The notes under the pieces are model-generated. The model was given only the letters and a program-made list of their open reading frames with translations. It searched no databases and was not told where the DNA came from. A stretch of 64,000 nt of DNA from Knoellia sp. S7-12 (GTDB lineage Bacteria > Actinomycetota > Actinomycetes > Actinomycetales > Dermatophilaceae), in NCBI RefSeq assembly GCF_040518285.1, contig NZ_CP155449.1, positions 1,860,001 to 1,924,000 of the forward strand. Direction: 5' to 3'. The position numbers and the translations under genes were made by a program. Below are positions 62,015 through 64,000 of the stretch, piece by piece; within the stretch, counting starts at the first letter, position 1; each line of letters begins with the position of its first letter.

Positions 62015-63730
62015 CTACGCGCACCCCTCCGGGTATTGCACCTGCGGGACGAGCCCGGCGTTCAGGCCGGCGACCACGCCCTTGTCGTCGATGTCGAACA
62101 CCAATGCCTTGGTCCGGTCCGGGCTGAACGCGGTCACGACCTTCCAGTCGATGGCGACCTCGCTCGGCTCCGTCGTGGCGCCCGGGTACGCAGCGAGCAC
62201 GTCTCGCAGCCGGCTCCCGACGTGGATGCCCTTCGCGGTCACCACGCGCGACTGCCCCGCGGCGCCACCGTCGGGACTAACCCGGGGCACCGTGACGGAC
62301 TGCACCGGCCCGCCGGCACCGGTGCCGTCGCTGAGCATGTTATAGCTCACGCCGTCGGCGGTGAACCGGCCCTGGGCGCACCCGCCGAAGTCCATCGTCT
62401 CAGGCCGACTCGAGCCCAGCGCGGCCGCGAACTCCGTCATCCGCATCCCGATCCTGGCAGGGCCCACCCCGTCGAAGCCGAGCACCGGCCCAGCTGGCTG
62501 CGCGGGCGCCGCCGACAGGTCCGTGTTGGTCACGGAGATGGTCAGGTGGTTGGTCTGGGTGACCTCACCGATCAGGCCGACCACTTGGGTGACCAGCAGC
62601 GACGCCAGCGACGTCAGAACGCCGACGATGACCGCGGCCGCGCCCTCCACCTGCCCGCCGAAGCAGTCCAGCACGGTGCGCAGCACCCGGCCCGGGTCCG
62701 GGTCGGCGCCGGCCTCGATGACCCCGGCGGCGCATTCCCCGAGTGCGCGGACCTGGTTGAAGGCCAGTTTGGTCCCGGTCACCGTCAGCGCCTCGTCGAT
62801 GGCGGCCACCAAGACCGCGATCAGGCCCAAGCCAGCGTCGACGTCCGCGGCGACCTTGAAGTCCCGGTTCCCCGTGATCGCCAGGCCGGCCTGCCCGCCG
62901 GGGACCAGGACTGTCCTGCGGTCTGCCAGTTTGAACACGGTGAAGTCGAACGCGGCGACGGTCGCGATCTGCGCCCAGTCCAGCGGGGCCACCGGCGGCA
63001 CCGGCTTGACTTGCCCCGCCGGCCCGGTCAGCGTCCAGACGAAGGGGGAGTTGCTGCGCAGGGTCAGTGTTGGGTCGCCGTTCACCTTCTCGGTGCAGGC
63101 GTAGATCCCGTTGCCGTTGACCTTCGCGGAGTACCGGTGCCCGCCGGTGGCCAGCGGCTTGCCGTTGCACGCCGGCGCGTCGTAGCGCAGTTTGAGGTAG
63201 TCGTTGATCGCCTTGGTGAACGTGGCCGCCAGCGAGTCACCCCACGCCCAAAAGCCACCCGAGAAGTGCCTCAGCGTCACGCTCGCGGTAGTGCCGGCCC
63301 GCTTGACCGGCAGGCCCTCCCAGGCGCCGGTGGTCGAGTCCTGGGTTACGAACGCCAGCCCGCCCCTCGAGGCGGCCGCCGCCGGCAGGTCGATGGTGAC
63401 CGTGACAGGCTCCTTCGGCTGCACACCACCCTCGAACGCGATGTCGAACCCGGGCGCGGCCGGCTCCCACCGCACACCCGCGGGCATCTCCGGGTCCGGC
63501 AGCGCGGTCAAGGTGGCCTCGGTCCCGGCCTGGGCGACCGCGGCCGGCCCGCTCACCGTGGAACTGCCATCGGTGATGGTGAACCCGGACGCGGTCACCG
63601 TCGCAGTGCGCTGCGGCCCGGTCGGGGACGGCGGCGCCTTCGCGTCCCCCGACATGCTGCACCCGGCCAGAGTGGCCACCAGCAGCCCGACAGCCACCGA
63701 CCTGGCCCGCCGGGCCCCCCATTTCCGCAT
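62015..63730 (-). CDS. Secreted lipoprotein, hypothetical
   Basis: 571 residues from ATG 63730 (or 63739). A basic N-terminus MRKWGARRARS leads to a hydrophobic stretch and lipobox LVATLAGC. Beyond it: a Pro/Thr-rich linker, beta-rich domains (ITDGSSTVSGPAAV...), a helical middle, and a C-terminal domain with ARIGMRMTEFAAAL that resembles the small IGM-type domain of actinobacterial lipoproteins. GC content looks like core genome, unlike the ABC-3C genes. Cell-surface role unknown. Confidence 0.78.
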   Translation of the reverse strand: MRKWGARRARSVAVGLLVATLAGCSMSGDAKAPPSPTGPQRTATVTASGFTITDGSSTVSGPAAVAQAGTEATLTALPDPEMPAGVRWEPAAPGFDIAFEGGVQPKEPVTVTIDLPAAAASRGGLAFVTQDSTTGAWEGLPVKRAGTTASVTLRHFSGGFWAWGDSLAATFTKAINDYLKLRYDAPACNGKPLATGGHRYSAKVNGNGIYACTEKVNGDPTLTLRSNSPFVWTLTGPAGQVKPVPPVAPLDWAQIATVAAFDFTVFKLADRRTVLVPGGQAGLAITGNRDFKVAADVDAGLGLIAVLVAAIDEALTVTGTKLAFNQVRALGECAAGVIEAGADPDPGRVLRTVLDCFGGQVEGAAAVIVGVLTSLASLLVTQVVGLIGEVTQTNHLTISVTNTDLSAAPAQPAGPVLGFDGVGPARIGMRMTEFAAALGSSRPETMDFGGCAQGRFTADGVSYNMLSDGTGAGGPVQSVTVPRVSPDGGAAGQSRVVTAKGIHVGSRLRDVLAAYPGATTEPSEVAIDWKVVTAFSPDRTKALVFDIDDKGVVAGLNAGLVPQVQYPEGCA

Positions 63731-63849
63731 GACAAGCATTCTGGCGGACGGCGTCCGCTTCCCGATGAGGAACCGGGCGACTCTCGGTCTCTTTCCGGAG
63801 GATGCTCGCCACAGTCTGACTTCAATCCGATTGGCGAGTGGCACAGTGC

Positions 63850-64000
63850 GTCACATCGCCGCTCCGGACTCACTGCTTCGGCGAACGGGGTCTAGCGTCG
63901 ATGCGGTTCGGGTGCCTGGGCCGCGCTGGCGGCGGGCGTGACCTTGGCGTCTCGCGATCGCCGCATGAGGTGACGCCATGTCCGCTCCGACGAATCTCCT
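63850..64000 (+). repeat. Integrase upstream repeat, copy 2 (runs off the window)
   Basis: 151 bases matching 50692-50843 at about 91% identity. The similarity starts abruptly at GTCAC and continues to the window end, so the true repeat is longer. Confidence 0.9.
63978..64000 (+). CDS. Second tyrosine recombinase, 5' end only
   Basis: Seven full codons are seen: MSAPTNL, against MSAPTTL in the integrase at 50821. Together with the repeated upstream region this identifies the start of a paralogous integrase. The rest lies beyond the window, so activity cannot be judged. Confidence 0.8.

Noticed and set aside
61802..63895. A 697-codon plus-strand open frame over the lipoprotein
   Set aside because: The minus strand has a lipobox and plausible domain order; the plus frame is Arg/His/Gly-rich low complexity.

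Overview
This window looks like the chromosome of a high-GC actinobacterium of the order Micrococcales, probably family Intrasporangiaceae. The grounds are the GC-rich sequence, the 16S/23S character, many GTG starts with 4-base GTGA/ATGA overlaps, and actinobacterial markers (SteA/SteB, TlyA, a Lys/Ala-rich histone-like protein, Lsr2). The family assignment is an inference; no database search was run.

Layout. 1-5673: a complete rRNA operon (promoter, leader, 16S, tRNA-free spacer, 23S, 5S, 14-bp-stem terminator). 5765-21019: one dense co-directional run: TPR protein, HAD phosphatase, histone-like protein, small acidic protein, tlyA, nadK, recN, steA, steB, a MraY/WecA-type transferase, murJ-like flippase, family 4 glycosyltransferase, pyrG, NUDIX, YchJ-like. 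Many neighbours overlap by 4 bases, so translational coupling is likely. 21159-28060: aspS, HAD, RelA/SpoT-type synthetase, a minus-strand hydrolase/acetyltransferase pair, rarA and a small membrane-linked ORF. 28227-43909: alaS-ruvX-mltG-aroE-prepilin peptidase-GNAT, an iron-sulfur photolyase, an MMPL exporter, an NfeD/flotillin pair and aroC-aroK-aroB.

From 43910 to the end the texture changes: long gaps, mixed strands, visibly more A/T in several genes, few housekeeping functions. This is a defence/mobile island. Its contents are: (i) a three-gene ABC-3C conflict cassette (nuclease-type effector, middle component, zinc-hook ABC ATPase, 45119-48515); (ii) a serine/threonine kinase with an unknown C-terminal half; (iii) a tyrosine recombinase; (iv) an abutting pair, a DPPWY methyltransferase-like protein and a calcineurin-like phosphoesterase with a novel N-terminal domain; (v) two HEPN-like proteins, an Lsr2 silencer and a GIY-YIG nuclease-like protein; (vi) an EACC1-like protein convergent with a 1314-residue membrane CHAT protease-like protein that has Clp_N-like helices at its ends; (vii) a lipoprotein. 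The last 151 bases repeat, at about 91% identity by hand count, the integrase upstream region and first codons. A second integrase of the same family therefore starts at 63978, and two copies in the same orientation bracket about 13.2 kb of cargo.

Best candidates for something undescribed: the methyltransferase/phosphoesterase pair, the CHAT protein with its convergent EACC1 partner, and the integrase-headed module arrangement. All functions come from reading motifs by eye; boundaries of the rRNAs and several starts are approximate.
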